This document shows, in pieces, positions 12,602 through 23,672 of a stretch of 64,000 nt of DNA. Made by a program: the position numbers and the translations under genes. The notes beneath the pieces were generated by a model, which worked only from the letters and a program-made list of their open reading frames with translations, was not told the origin of the DNA and searched no databases. Origin of the DNA: Mangifera indica (lineage: Eukaryota > Streptophyta > Magnoliopsida > Sapindales > Anacardiaceae); assembly GCF_011075055.1 (NCBI RefSeq), contig NC_058141.1, forward strand, positions 16,005,639 through 16,069,638. Reading direction: 5' to 3'. Each line of letters opens with the position of its first letter. The first letter of the stretch is position 1.

Positions 12602-13510
12602 AGCTTCTCCACAGTGAAAAGAGAGAAAGAGAAACTAGAGTTCCTTGTTTGGGTAACTGATTTTAAGTAATGGATGGGTATGGTGAAACGTAGCAGCCTT
12701 GCATGGAGAGGAAACAACACGTTGGTAGTTTATGCTTAGACCTGGCAAGACATAGAAGCTGGCAGCTAGACAAATCTTATTTGTACCTGGGCTGGGCTCT
12801 AAGGACTCTTTATTACATGATGGGATTTCCATGATCCATCAAATGTACGTTGTGAGTCCTTGCAGCAGCCATGCCCCCTTCACATCCCGAATTAATTGCA
12901 GTTTGGATTAGACTAGGCCGTGCCAGACCTCAGTCCCTCCCATCGTGCTTTTGAGTTAGGTCGTCTTAAGATCCCTTTTAGTACAGATCTAGTGAGGTGG
13001 GCTGACCCATCAGAATAAAAGGGCCGTGATATGACTTAATCTCAAAGCCTTTGGTGTGGTTTACAACCTAACACAACTAACATTATAATAGTAAATCATA
13101 TCAAAATAAAAAGGTTTAGGTTGTATAACAGGTTAATCTAACTTTTTAATATATGTAATTTGAATTATTCAAAACCCATTGAGGTAAGTGAACATCTTTA
13201 AATTAAATGATTAGAAATTAAAATTAAAATATTTTGAAAGCTTTAGATTGCATTAAATTCTATAGGGACCACTTCTCTAGTAAGCAAACGAGTTTCCATT
13301 TGGAAAAGACCCTAATGCATGTCATTGTGCAAATTATGTTTTAATCATATACTCGGTACAATTTATTATAATTTCATTTGAACACTGACCTTTGTCTACC
13401 AATTATTTTAATACTGTTTTTGCTATTTTATTAATTAACTTCACATTGAATAGCACACGTTTAGCAAACATGACACATTGCCATATGGTACACAAGCTTG
13501 ACGATAATCT
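12602..13510. other. Intergenic between HSD copies 1 and 2
   Basis: Holds the promoter of HSD copy 1 and the 3' region of copy 2. No other gene or clear repeat is seen. Confidence 0.5.
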
Positions 13511-15175
13511 CTATTCTGCCTTTTGCTCAACAGATTGTGTTAAGCTTCCTTTCAAATTCTTCTTGGCAGCTCCATTTGTAATTGAAGTGCTGGACCGGCT
13601 AACGCGAAATGCTAAGCGGTTGCAACACTCAATCACCTCAGGGCAAAGCGCCTTGAACAGGAACAGAACTCTAACCCAAGCTGGTTCCACCAAGTACTGG
13701 TCCCCTCGGCAAGCACTTTTTACTATTTGCTTTGCACATTCTTCTTTTGATTCCATGGGGATAAAACCCAGACCCTAACCATTCATCAATCATTCAAACA
13801 AATAATCCATGCTTAGAAAGTTGGTAACATTCCTATCAATTTTATATTTTGCAGATGATGTCCATCTTGAGTTTTCAATCATAGCAATTGAAATAAATTT
13901 GATCATGTCTCGTTATGGAAGAACATCTTCCTTCATCCAAAGGCTTACCTGGGGGAAAGTTTGATCTTGGGTCATTTCTGATCTGATGAGGCCTGGAGTT
14001 ACAATGGTTATGCCAATCTCCCATCCAATCTCCGTTCTCAATGTCTCATAGAAGCTAATTATCGCTGCCTTGCTCGCCTGAACCCAATAAGACAACACAA
14101 TCATCCATCGGACACTGATAATGATAACTGAAACACAGCTATTTTTTATCATATTTGTCTTACATTATAGAAACTCAATCTTGGAATAGGATACCATCAT
14201 CCACAAGTTGAAGCAATCACAATGATCTTCCCTTTGCTCTTTCTGAGGTGTGGCATTGCAAAATGGGTGTCATAGACCGTGCCCCAGAAGTTTATGTCCT
14301 ACAAATTCAATTCTGAGTTGTTACATCTTATTTATTGAATGTAAATGACAATAATCGTGCGTTGTCAAGGATGAGGTTAAGTTGTTTTTGGGTCCCTTTC
14401 GAGAGGGCCAGTTGCTTATTTTTCTTTAAAGACACATTTATTTGCCCAAAAAAAAAAAATCCTGTGTTGTGTCTCTTGTTTTAACAAAAGATAAAGTAAC
14501 AAGCAAATTAAGTGGCGTTGATGATTTACCATTGTCGGAGTGAAATCGGTGATACGATCGACATTCTTAAATAAGCCTCCTCTTGCAATCCCAGCATTGT
14601 TCACCAGATGATCCACTGTTGCAGTGACCACATAATAATTAAACATCGAAAACTATTTACGTCGCAAGAGAAGATCTACAAAAACGGTAGCACATACGTC
14701 TGCCAAAATGGTCGACCGCAGTGTCAACAAACCGCCTACAGTCTTGTGTGACCGAAACATCAGCAACAACAGCAACGACATCCGGAGAGCCAAGATGCAG
14801 AGCCCTTTCTACCACAGATCCCAGAGGTCCCTCTCTCATGTCAACCAGGACTAAATTTGCTCCCCTCTTTGCATACTCATACGCCATTTGCTTCAAATTT
14901 TTATAACAACATCTTCATCAGAATAAAAAAATAGTATTGTAAATAAATAAAAGAAATATGACTAAACATATAGTCAGAAATATGGTTCCAACCTCGCCAA
15001 TGCCTGAAGCTGCTCCAGTGATGACCACTACTTTTCCGGCCACATTCTCACTGAAAATGTGTCTTTTAATACAATGAAGAACCTTGAAAACAAGATATGG
15101 CGGCAATAGAAAAAGCAGTGCTATGAATCCTATGGGCGGAAGTAGAATGTTCATCAACTTGTGAATTAATTCCAT
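13511..15175 (-). pseudogene. HSD1/steroleosin-type dehydrogenase, copy 2, with in-frame TGA
   Basis: Middle member of the tandem array. Exon-like segments: 15175-14993, 14890-14698, 14615-14530, 14298-14164, 14077-13949 and 13774-13511. The first three have exactly the sizes of the neighbours (183, 193, 86). The anchor (LLPPYLVFKV) and cofactor loop TGAASGIGE are intact, as is NNAGIA. Exon 4 is 135 rather than 132 bp because of an extra in-frame codon, TGA at 14199-14197, straight after STCG, so translation would stop after 187 residues and lose the Tyr-x-x-x-Lys site. Exon 5 is also 36 bp shorter than in its paralogues. Outside the TGA the frame is open and introns keep GT-AG ends, so inactivation looks recent. 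It could instead be an allele or sequencing variant. Confidence 0.8.
14197..14199 (-). other. Premature TGA in HSD copy 2
   Basis: On the minus strand the reading is TGT GGA TGA TGG, where paralogues read small residue, Gly or Ser, then TGG. The stop is an added codon, possibly slippage on the GATGATGG run, and lies ten codons before the catalytic Tyr codon. Confidence 0.8.
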
Positions 15176-15231
15176 AATCAGTGTACAAACAGATGTTGCA
15201 ATTGTTCCTTGGGAAATATAACTTTAGCAAG

Positions 15232-15239
15232 CTTTTATA
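15232..15239 (-). promoter_or_regulatory. TATA box of HSD copy 2
   Basis: TATAAAAG on the minus strand, about 57 bp before the ATG of the disrupted copy. The core promoter thus appears to survive. Confidence 0.5.
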
Positions 15240-15354
15240 GAATGATAAAAGAGACATTTCATTTATTTTGGACAGCTGAATTTACAGAAAACCTTTAGTG
15301 CATGGGATCCACTTCTTTTATTGCAGTTGTTAACGATGATATTAATTTTGGAAA

Positions 15355-16080
15355 GGCCAAAGGACTATTTCCCACCCAAAGTATGCGCATTTTGCAAGAT
15401 CCTCCCCATTAACTTTGAAAATCTTATTTACACGCTCATAAACTGTTAAAATTAACTGAGTCTGTTAGTTATATCATTTTCTCCCTCTCAACCCTAAAAA
15501 CTAATAGATTCACCCCAACCCAAGTTTTAAAAAACAACATTTTCTCCCTTAGAGTTTCTAATTTTTAGATTCAATTTTTTGACGTCGTTTCTTTTTTTGT
15601 GACGACCTCTAGGCGACGCCTCTTCCTCTTCGATGTGATCTCCTTCCAACGGCTCTCCTAAGAGTTCTCATTGACGAAGACGAATTGTCTTCGTCTAGAG
15701 ACAAAGGCGAGGTCTTCGTCGATGGGGAGTCTTCGTCGACGACCACTCCTAGGAGAGCTGTTGAAAGGAGGCCGTGTCGAAGAGGAAGAGATGTCGCCTG
15801 GAGGTAGTCGGAGAGGAAGAAACGATGCCGAAGAATTGAATCAAAAAATTGGAAACCCTAAGGAGGAAAATGCTACTTTTTAAAACTTGGGTTAGAGTGA
15901 AATTATTAGTTTTTAGGGTTTAGGGAGAAAAATAAAATCAAATTTAAGTTTATTTTTAATAATACAGATAAAATGATAATCTTACCTTTGAAATTATTAA
16001 TTTTAACTGTTTACAGATAAATAAATGAAATTAGCAAATTTAAAAACAACATACCTTGTGTGGGAAATAATTCTTTGGCC
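15355..16080. mobile_element. Mutator-like non-autonomous element, copy B
   Basis: 726 bp, bounded by a perfect 9-bp duplication TTTTGGAAA (15346-15354 and 16081-16089). Both ends read GGCCAAAG outward-in: left GGCCAAAGGACTATTTCCCA, right reverse complement GGCCAAAGAATTATTTCCCA. The core around 15590-15830 contains inverted GACGAAGA and TCTTCGTC modules. It lies between HSD copies 2 and 3. Confidence 0.92.
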
Positions 16081-16342
16081 TTTTGGAAATAAAATGAGTT
16101 TTAGGGACATTAGCGAGATGATAGGATCGGTAAGTAAAAATATATTAATAATTTATTTAGAGTTCGGACGGAAAATATTTCCATATCTTAACTCGATATT
16201 AGTTAAATAAACAAGGCATACACTTGTGCCCACCTCTCACCCTCATGTACAACATAGTTTTATTGACTACCAAACAATAAAAAAACTAAAACAACTTTGG
16301 TTCCTCAACACCAGACCTCTCACCCCCATACATATTAAAGTT

Positions 16343-17830
16343 TTATTCTGTCTTGATGTCAGGAGATTGGTTGGTGGATGGGCATACAACTCTCTTGGCA
16401 CCAGTAAGGTCCAGGATTTTCTCACTGGGCGCTTCGGTGGGTGGAACCCCTGGTTCACATAGATAACACATTCTGTAAGTCCACTCCACCAACTCAGGGC
16501 ACAACACCTTTAACCAATAAGTGATCCTGAACCATGATGGCTGTGTTAAGTATCTATCTCCTCGGCTAGCACTGTTTACTATTGCCCTTGCACAACAACT
16601 TACTGATGCAACTGGGACTACGCTTGTTTGAACCTAATCCCCATAAAACAAAATCAATTTAATCAAACACATTAGTAATGAAACTATCCCTATCATATGT
16701 GATATAAGAACAGAAGATCTTACATCTCTCATGTCTTGATCCACTTCAATTTTGCCTTCCCTGGTAAAGAATTTGCCTTGGGTTAATTCTGACTCTATGA
16801 ACCCAGAAGTCACAATTGTTATGTCAACATCTGACCCAACTTCAACTCTCAATGTCTCAAAAAAGCTTAACATCGCCGCCTTGCTCGCCTGTAATTGAAA
16901 TATCAGAAAAACTACAAATAAACAAATATTGAAGATTAAAATGAAAGGATTTTGAAGAAGAATGTACATTGTAGAAGCTATGTCTGGGAGCAGGCAACCA
17001 TGAAGCCGAAGATGACAAAGCTACGATCTTGCCTTTGCTACGTCTGAGATGTGGAATTGCGAATCTAGTTGTATAAACCGAACCCCAGAAATTTGTATCC
17101 TGCCAACAAAAAACACGGGACTCAAAAACCCCACCTACTTATTTCTTTCTATTTGATATTAGTCGAAGAATGAGTTACCATTATGTACTTAAAATTAGTG
17201 ATATCATCCGTTTCTTCAAATGTGCAAACTGCCCTAATGCCAGCGTTGTTTACAAGATGATCCACTGCATCTCGTACCCATACACAGCCAAATTAATTAA
17301 TATACTATAAATTTTAAGAAAATTACTACTGATTTGGTCTTACATCTCCCAAAATGATGAACAGTTTCCTCGATTAAATGCCTGCACTCATCAACCTTTG
17401 AAACGTCAGCAGGAATGGTGATAACTCCAGGAGAACCAATGTGACAGGCTCTATCAGCAACTTCTTCCAAGCTTGTTTCTCTCCTAGCGCAAAGAGCTAG
17501 GCAGGCTCCTCTGCTAGCATACTCATAAGCCAATTGCTATATATAAAACGTTATATAAATTAATCAAAAGGTCCTAGTAAGGGACAAAGGCTTTCATAAA
17601 ATGATTAGGATAATATATTGCAAGGGAGTTGATTATTAATAAATTGCCTCTCCGATGCCAGAAGAAGCACCAGTAATGACGATGACCCTTCCCTCAAGAT
17701 TTTCACTAAAAACGGTGCCTAACAGATAAATGAAGAATTTGTAACAGAGATATGGTGGTAAGAAGAGGCACAAGAAAAAGAAGGCAAATGGAGGAGCTAC
17801 AAGGTTGAGAAACGTGTTAATCAAATCCAT
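16343..17830 (-). CDS. HSD1/steroleosin-type short-chain dehydrogenase, copy 3
   Basis: Apparently intact tandem member, 349 residues, nearest in sequence style to HSD1. Exons on the minus strand: 17830-17648, 17536-17344, 17264-17179, 17099-16968, 16888-16724 and 16633-16343. The start MDLINTFLNLVAPP is the usual HSD1 N-terminus; an upstream in-frame ATG at 17866 would add only a short hydrophobic leader. The anchor has a PPYLCYKF proline knob. TGASSGIGE, NNAGI, Ser184, Tyr197 and Lys201 (YNASK) are present, and the tail ends SPDIKTE. Expected role: NADP(H)-dependent steroid or sterol oxidoreductase on oil bodies or ER. Oddity: exon 1 is followed by GC rather than GT (GAG then GCAATT), a non-canonical donor at a position where both paralogues have GT. 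Confidence 0.9.
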
Positions 17831-17890
17831 AACTGAGTGAAGTAAGAGATAAAAGAAAATTTTCATAATGGAAGCTCGATTATGTTAGTG

Positions 17891-17898
17891 TGTTTATA
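17891..17898 (-). promoter_or_regulatory. TATA box of HSD copy 3
   Basis: TATAAACA on the minus strand about 61 bp before the ATG, at the same relative place as in copy 2. Confidence 0.5.
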
Positions 17899-19000
17899 GT
17901 GATGGGAAGGGAATGTGGTGGAACAAGAGATAGAAGAAGGTGTTGGCACCATTGCATGGATAGGATTTGACACGTCGTCTGAGACGAACCGCATCACCTC
18001 CCTATTTGTCATTTTATCACTTTTGCCGCCTCAAATTTTCAGAATGGATGATTACGTGCTTTAGTTTCTCCGCTAAAAACCTCTTATTGAAGTCTCAAGA
18101 AAGTATTTTGATCTGATATCGCTACAGAAGTCTTTATATTGCAATTTTCAGTTCAAGCTAGAAATAAAATTATTCAATCAGAAATTCGTGTGGTGAAGAT
18201 ATGGACCGGCTTCTTGTTCAGACTCTAATTCTTAGTGGATCCATTAGCCCAAGATTCAACAAAGAAAATATTGGGCTGCCCCAATACTACTTTGAGTCCA
18301 AAACCAAAGAGAATCTTAGGAACAATAAACCAAATTAGAAGATTATTTTCCGATTTTTAAATAGACAACTATAAATTATTTCATAAATTTTAATTATTTT
18401 ATAAAACCCCAACATCAAAATTTAAAATGTGGAAAAAAAAAAAAGCAATATACATATGTTATGGGATCAAAACTCCTTAGATAATAACACAATCCAGAAG
18501 TTAGGTGTATTGTCAAGATGCAGATTGATTCAAGATATGAATAAAAAATATTTTCACTAAGAGATAATAAGAAAAAAGATAATAATAAGATATATAGTAA
18601 CACAATCTAAAGATCAAGTGCATTACCAAAATATAGATTAATTCAAAATATAAACGAAAGAAACTTTCTATTAAAAGACAATGAGAAAAATGATAGTAAT
18701 GAGAGGATTGATTGTTGATATTTAATACAATTTTTATAATTTCTTTAATATTGAATATCTATTTCTTATTGACATAAAACTATTTCCTATGGTATTAACA
18801 ATAGTAATTAAAGTGTAATTATTATCTTATCATATTGAAAGTAAATATTCATCCGATAATAATAACACTTACAAAAAAATCGTAATCTTACATTTTATGT
18901 GTTTTATTACACATGTAACTCTAATATCTATTTTAATAAATTCAAAATTACACAGAGATTCGGAGGAAAGGAAAAACCATGATAATTTTTATTACACTTG
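17899..19000. other. Intergenic AT-rich spacer
   Basis: Upstream region of HSD copy 3 followed by very AT-rich DNA. Two diverged stretches around 18470-18560 and 18590-18680 share wording (an 'acacaat' start, 'attcaagatatgaataaa'-like text), suggesting an old local duplication. No gene seen. Confidence 0.4.
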
Positions 19001-19470
19001 GGGTATGTTTGGTTTAGGTAATATTTTATTACCAAAATAGAAATATTACCTTGAAGATAAATTATTTAGAAGATTACTGAGTCTAAATAATTACTATGTT
19101 TGATAAAATTTGGTAGGTATAAATAATTATTGTATTTGATTAAAGCTAATAAAAAATTACTGATAAATTATTTTACTTAAATACGCTTGAATATAATTAT
19201 TTTTAAATATTTTTTATATTATTCGTCATATTAATTAAAAATAAATTTATTTTTGTCTTAAAAAATTAATAAATTATAATAAAATCAAGATTACCTTGAT
19301 AATCTTTAAATACCTAAGGTGAAAGTGGTAATCAGATTACCACCTATATTACCTGCCACGTCAGTATTGGTAATAAAAGATTATTGTAATATTTTATTAC
19401 TGATAAATCAAATAAAGGAATAAAAGATAGATTACTAAAGTAATCTTTAAATATTGGAACCAAACGCCCC
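19001..19470 (-). mobile_element. Tourist-like MITE, copy 2
   Basis: 470 bp with ends GGGTATGTTTGGTT and, on the other strand, GGGGCGTTTGGTTCCA. TTG occurs directly outside both ends (18998-19000 and 19471-19473), a possible 3-bp target duplication. Read on the minus strand it aligns with the element in RMI1 intron 3, including a CAGGTAATA block and ATTATCAAGGTAATCTT. Confidence 0.75.
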
Positions 19471-19473
19471 TTG

Positions 19474-20209
19474 TTGTAATCTCGTTATTATTATTTTCTA
19501 AAAAATGTCAATAATATGTCTAGGAAGTCAACTAATCGCAGAAAAAAAAGCAAGAGATATCGTAATTCTTCTTCCCAGATTTCATCACTGGATTTCTGTT
19601 AGTTAGTTGAGTTTGTTTTGAACTAAAATATTTTTTTGTTTAACTAAAGTCCAACTAGATTAGGTATAGTTGGTGATAAAATGTATGGTGATCCATCAAT
19701 TAAGAATTTTTTTTTGCAGTAAAGTATGGTCTCAATGTACTTGTCTCAATATAAAAGGATTACTCTTATGCTTGTATATGTAATCTTTTAGTTCATCAAA
19801 AAAATATATATCAAGTTCTCTCTCTAAATTTTTCTCCGAAAATATACTTTAGCAGCTTCTGTTTTTTGCCTCTGATTGTTGAATTAAGCTTGCGTGAATT
19901 TTGCTGAGTCAAAACAACAATTTCCCAGGGACCGAAAATTATCATCCGCAACAGCAAGCAATTGTTTCTTCAGCTATAAGAAATGTAAATTTGCAATTGA
20001 AGATCAAGATAAGGGGCAGGTCACAAGTACAGAACATACACCATAACAAATATAAAACTGGGAATGAGGAATGAATCTTCTCAACCCACAATTGTCTGCC
20101 GATATGTACTTTGATTGACGGCTGACATAAAAGAGCATAAATTACTGTAAAGCTAATTCGAAAAACTCTGATCCTCTCATATATGGGAAATTTTGTCTTC
20201 CCTGTATCA
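19474..20209. other. 3' flank of the DUF4408/DUF761 gene
   Basis: Contains the probable 3' UTR of the minus-strand gene and AT-rich spacer. No further gene recognised. Confidence 0.4.
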
Positions 20210-20761
20210 TTACCCACAACAAAATAGGCTTGCTTCAAGCTTTCTTCGACGCTTGACCCTTGCAATGAAATCATCGGCTCTTTTGTTTAATTCCTCTGCA
20301 GGGAAAGCAAAGTCATGATCATCTTTTCCATCTAGTTCCGCTTTTTCTTCATAACAATATTTCTCCTGTTTTTTCTCTGTAACGTCTTCCTCTTTAAGAA
20401 TATAAAAAGTCTGACGGGGTCCGGTACTCTTGCACCTGCTAATGTACTCATCATAGTACACCTCGCTTGCTGAACAAGAGTCTGAAGCAAACAACTTGGA
20501 TTCTCCGATAAGGATAACAACGATGAGGTTGCCCACTATGAACAAAAGTTTGGGGCTGATTATCAGCAAACCAACTTTTGGGAGAGAAACAAACAGAAAA
20601 ACATTCATAGAAGAACATAGAGACGGAAACCGAAAGGGGCTGGAACGGAATAGACTGATGGTTAATATTGTTAGAGAGTAAATCAAAATCTGCTTCTGGT
20701 ATTTTTTACTGACTTGAATATTTTGCATCTTGGCAAGGTACAATTTTACAAGAGGTTTCAA
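20210..20761 (-). CDS. DUF4408/DUF761 (cotton fibre-expressed type) protein
   Basis: Single-exon frame of 183 residues. The N-terminal half has two hydrophobic stretches, the second reading ISPKLLFIVGNLIVVILIGE, typical of the DUF4408 membrane segment. An acidic and lysine-rich middle follows. The tail holds ELNKRADDFIARVKRRRKLE, the signature of the DUF761 C-terminus. Family members are small plant-specific proteins, probably membrane associated, with roles not well defined. A TATATAA at 20885-20879 on the minus strand lies about 118 bp before the ATG. No intron is needed, and the length is within the family range. Confidence 0.85.
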   Translation of the reverse strand: MKPLVKLYLAKMQNIQVSKKYQKQILIYSLTILTISLFRSSPFRFPSLCSSMNVFLFVSLPKVGLLIISPKLLFIVGNLIVVILIGESKLFASDSCSASEVYYDEYISRCKSTGPRQTFYILKEEDVTEKKQEKYCYEEKAELDGKDDHDFAFPAEELNKRADDFIARVKRRRKLEASLFCCG

Positions 20762-22469
20762 CTAGAGGAGTTTGAAAAGCAAATTGTGGAGAAGAGACTA
20801 GAAGTAGAAGAGTTAAAAGGCAAGTTTCAAAAGAAATAGAATTGCCATGACTGAACACAAAGCAATGGGAAAAACAGGATTATATAGTGGGGAAAAGCGG
20901 GTGTTTCATGCAATTACTACGTTTTCTCTTTAGTATATGGGCGGGCGGGCGGGTGCTTTTTGATTAGTGCTCATAGGCTACCAACCTTTCTATTTCGCAT
21001 AACTTTGCTTTCAGCTACTTGTTCATGCTTTTGAATCTTTCACTAATTTTTTTATGCTATACAGGGGAACCAATTAAATAAAAATATTCCATAATTGATG
21101 ACTTTAAACCAACCGGTGTATAATGTTATGTTCCAGATACATAACTAAAATCCCATCAATCAAAATTAAAATATTGGCAATTTGGTGGATGCATTTGAAA
21201 CATGCCAATTATCAGGCATGTGTGACCATAAGATATTTACTTTATTGGAATTTAATAGTTGCTGAAACTATTTCACAGTACCATAAAAGGGGAAATCCAC
21301 TTATAAGGATTAGTTGCTTTGCCTTTTCCTTCCCGCTAGAAGAAGAGGCACATTGTTGAGTGAAATAGCAAAAGAAAGAAAATGTCAGAAATGAGGCACG
21401 TTTGGATATTCGACCCAGCTGCGTAAAAAGAAACACAAATCTACCTGACTCCTTATGATTGAGTTTTCCTCAACCTCAAATTTATAGTTCGCCTAACCTC
21501 ATAAATGTATATCTTCACTAGATTAGCTGATCAATATCCAAGTTTCTTCACGTTCTTTTCTAGTTGTCTTTCATAAATCCCATTATCAATACCTTCTCTT
21601 TAATTTCTTAGAGCAACGAACAATATTTTACTACTAATCATTTAATAGAGAGTGAAAGTGCAAGGTTTCATTTGATGTGAGTGTATGCTTCCATTAAATT
21701 TTGTTGATAGATTTTTTACACAATTTAGAGTCAGATACAAGTTAGACTAAGGTAATAGTGACTTGAATCAGATGAGATTATGACATCTACTACCTTGTGA
21801 TGTGAATAAAAGTATAAAAGATATACAAGATTTTTAACTTGATTCAATCCTTTTGTCTGTGAAGATTTCTTCGTTCAGCCAGATTTATGTACAGGAATGT
21901 GCACATGAGACATTGAACTGATAAGGAAGGAAATTCTAGGCACTAATTAAATCCTTCTTTTGTTTTGATCAATTTTATCAACAAGCTGAGTAGATAGGCT
22001 GTGAAAGTAGCATTTTATTAAATAAACTGATGAAGAGATCTTCACGAGGTGGGTTTTGTTGATAGATTTTGAAACCTCGCAGCATGAACCAACCATATAG
22101 CAAAAATAATAAGAAATACATACACAACTTTGATCGCGTATCTTCTCACTGAATCTGAAGAGTTCTAAACAGGAGCACATGCAAATGTTCGTATAGTATT
22201 CAACAATACGTCAATAAATTCCCCCTTACCTGATGCGTTCGTGTACATTTGATTGATTAGAATAAAAAACAAAGATGGCAATTAGTGGAATAAATTTACA
22301 GGCTGAACCCCATTACTGCTCTGCTGATCTAAAAAGTAAGTGATGCCAGCCTTCTTCTTGTTTTAAATTGCACACGAGGGACCGCCTGTGTGTTCAGTTG
22401 CTTTGTTTAATTGTCCATATCTCATTTCAGATTAATTTGCTCAAGAATCAAGATCCCTGTTTTTAACAA
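20762..22469. other. Intergenic
   Basis: Promoter side of the DUF761 gene and unassigned AT-rich DNA. It has a short GGGC run at 20940-20952. No gene, RNA or transposon is recognised until the 9-bp target site TTTTAACAA at 22461-22469. Confidence 0.4.
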
Positions 22470-23359
22470 GGCCAAACGACTATTTCCCACCCAAGATTTG
22501 ATGATTTGTCAAGTTTCCACCCTTTAACTATGGAAACACCAAACACCCACCCATAGTTGGTTAGATTTAACAAAACCCTAACGGTAGCAAGGGTAAAATC
22601 ATCATTTTCTTTATAATATTAAAAATAAACTTAAATAGAATCTATTTTGCCCCCCTAAACTTTAAAAATTAAAATTTTCCTCCAGCCTAAGTTTTAAAAA
22701 ATCGCAATTTCACCCTAGGGTTTCTTTTTGAAATCTCCGGCGACATCTCCGACGACATTGCCGACGGTCTCTCCCTCCTGAAGCATCCTCTCCTTCTGGC
22801 GATCTCTTTCCTCCCATTTGGACCTCCCATCGGAGTCGGAGAAGCCATGGAAGACGAAGAACTTTGTCGAGGAAGACGAAGTTCTTCGTCTTCCCAGTCG
22901 TCGTCGTCTTCATCTTCCAACTGCGATCAGGCTTAATCTTCATCTTCATCTTCCAACTACAATGAAGAAAGTTGCGATCGTCGTCGTCAGATAAGTCGTC
23001 TGGGAAGACGATTTCTCTTCCCAGATGACTTATCTCTGCGTTGGATGAGTAGTGCAAGAGTTTAGGGCGGCCGTCGGTGGAAGAGAAACCATCAGGAGGG
23101 GAAGACGGCCGGTGATGGCGCCGAAGAAAGTGAAAGGGTTTGGAAATAAACCCTAGGGGGGAAATGCGATTTTTTCAAACTTAGCTTAGGGAAAAAATGT
23201 TAGTTTTTAAACTTTTAGGGGGGAAAATGAGATTAAATTTACCACCGTTAGGGTTTTGTTAAATCTAACCGACCATAGGTGGGTATTTAGTGTTTCTATA
23301 ATTAAAGGATGAAAACTTGAGAATTCATCAAACCTTGGGTGGGAAATAGTCGTTTGGCC
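22470..23359. mobile_element. Mutator-like non-autonomous element, copy C
   Basis: 890 bp and the best preserved copy. A perfect 9-bp duplication TTTTAACAA flanks it (22461-22469 and 23360-23368). Ends are GGCCAAACGACTATTTCCCA and its near-exact inverse. The whole element is two inverted arms of roughly 220-260 bp; matching landmarks are AACCCTAACGGT near 22577 against ACCGTTAGGGTT near 23245, and CACCCTAGGGTTT against AAACCCTAGGGGG. The core of about 390 bp has several GACGAAGAA/TTCTTCGTC inverted modules. Confidence 0.95.
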
Positions 23360-23397
23360 TTTTAACAATTACAAGAAATACGATGCAAATTCAATTC

Positions 23398-23398
<1 letters not shown>

Positions 23399-23490
<92 letters not shown>
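23399..23490. repeat. Compound (AC)n(AT)n microsatellite
   Basis: About 40 bp of AC repeat run directly into about 50 bp of AT repeat, starting only about 30 bp past the target site of element copy C. Likely highly length-variable. Confidence 0.97.
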
Positions 23491-23491
<1 letters not shown>

Positions 23492-23613
23492 GGTTACAGA
23501 AACAGTTATTAAACTCAAGATTTTTTTTTATTTTGTATGGTTAGTTGAAACTTAACTAGTTAAAAAAATAACTCTCAATTAATTATGAAAAGAATAATTC
23601 AATTCAAGTAAAA

Positions 23614-23614
<1 letters not shown>

Positions 23615-23668
<54 letters not shown>
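23615..23668. repeat. (TA)n microsatellite
   Basis: Uninterrupted TA run of about 54 bp, about 125 bp after the previous microsatellite. Confidence 0.97.

Positions 23669-23672
<4 letters not shown>

Noticed and set aside
22687..23057. Acidic and Arg-rich frames in element copy C
   Set aside because: Same repeat-derived artefact as in copy A; the frames differ between element copies, so no protein is conserved.
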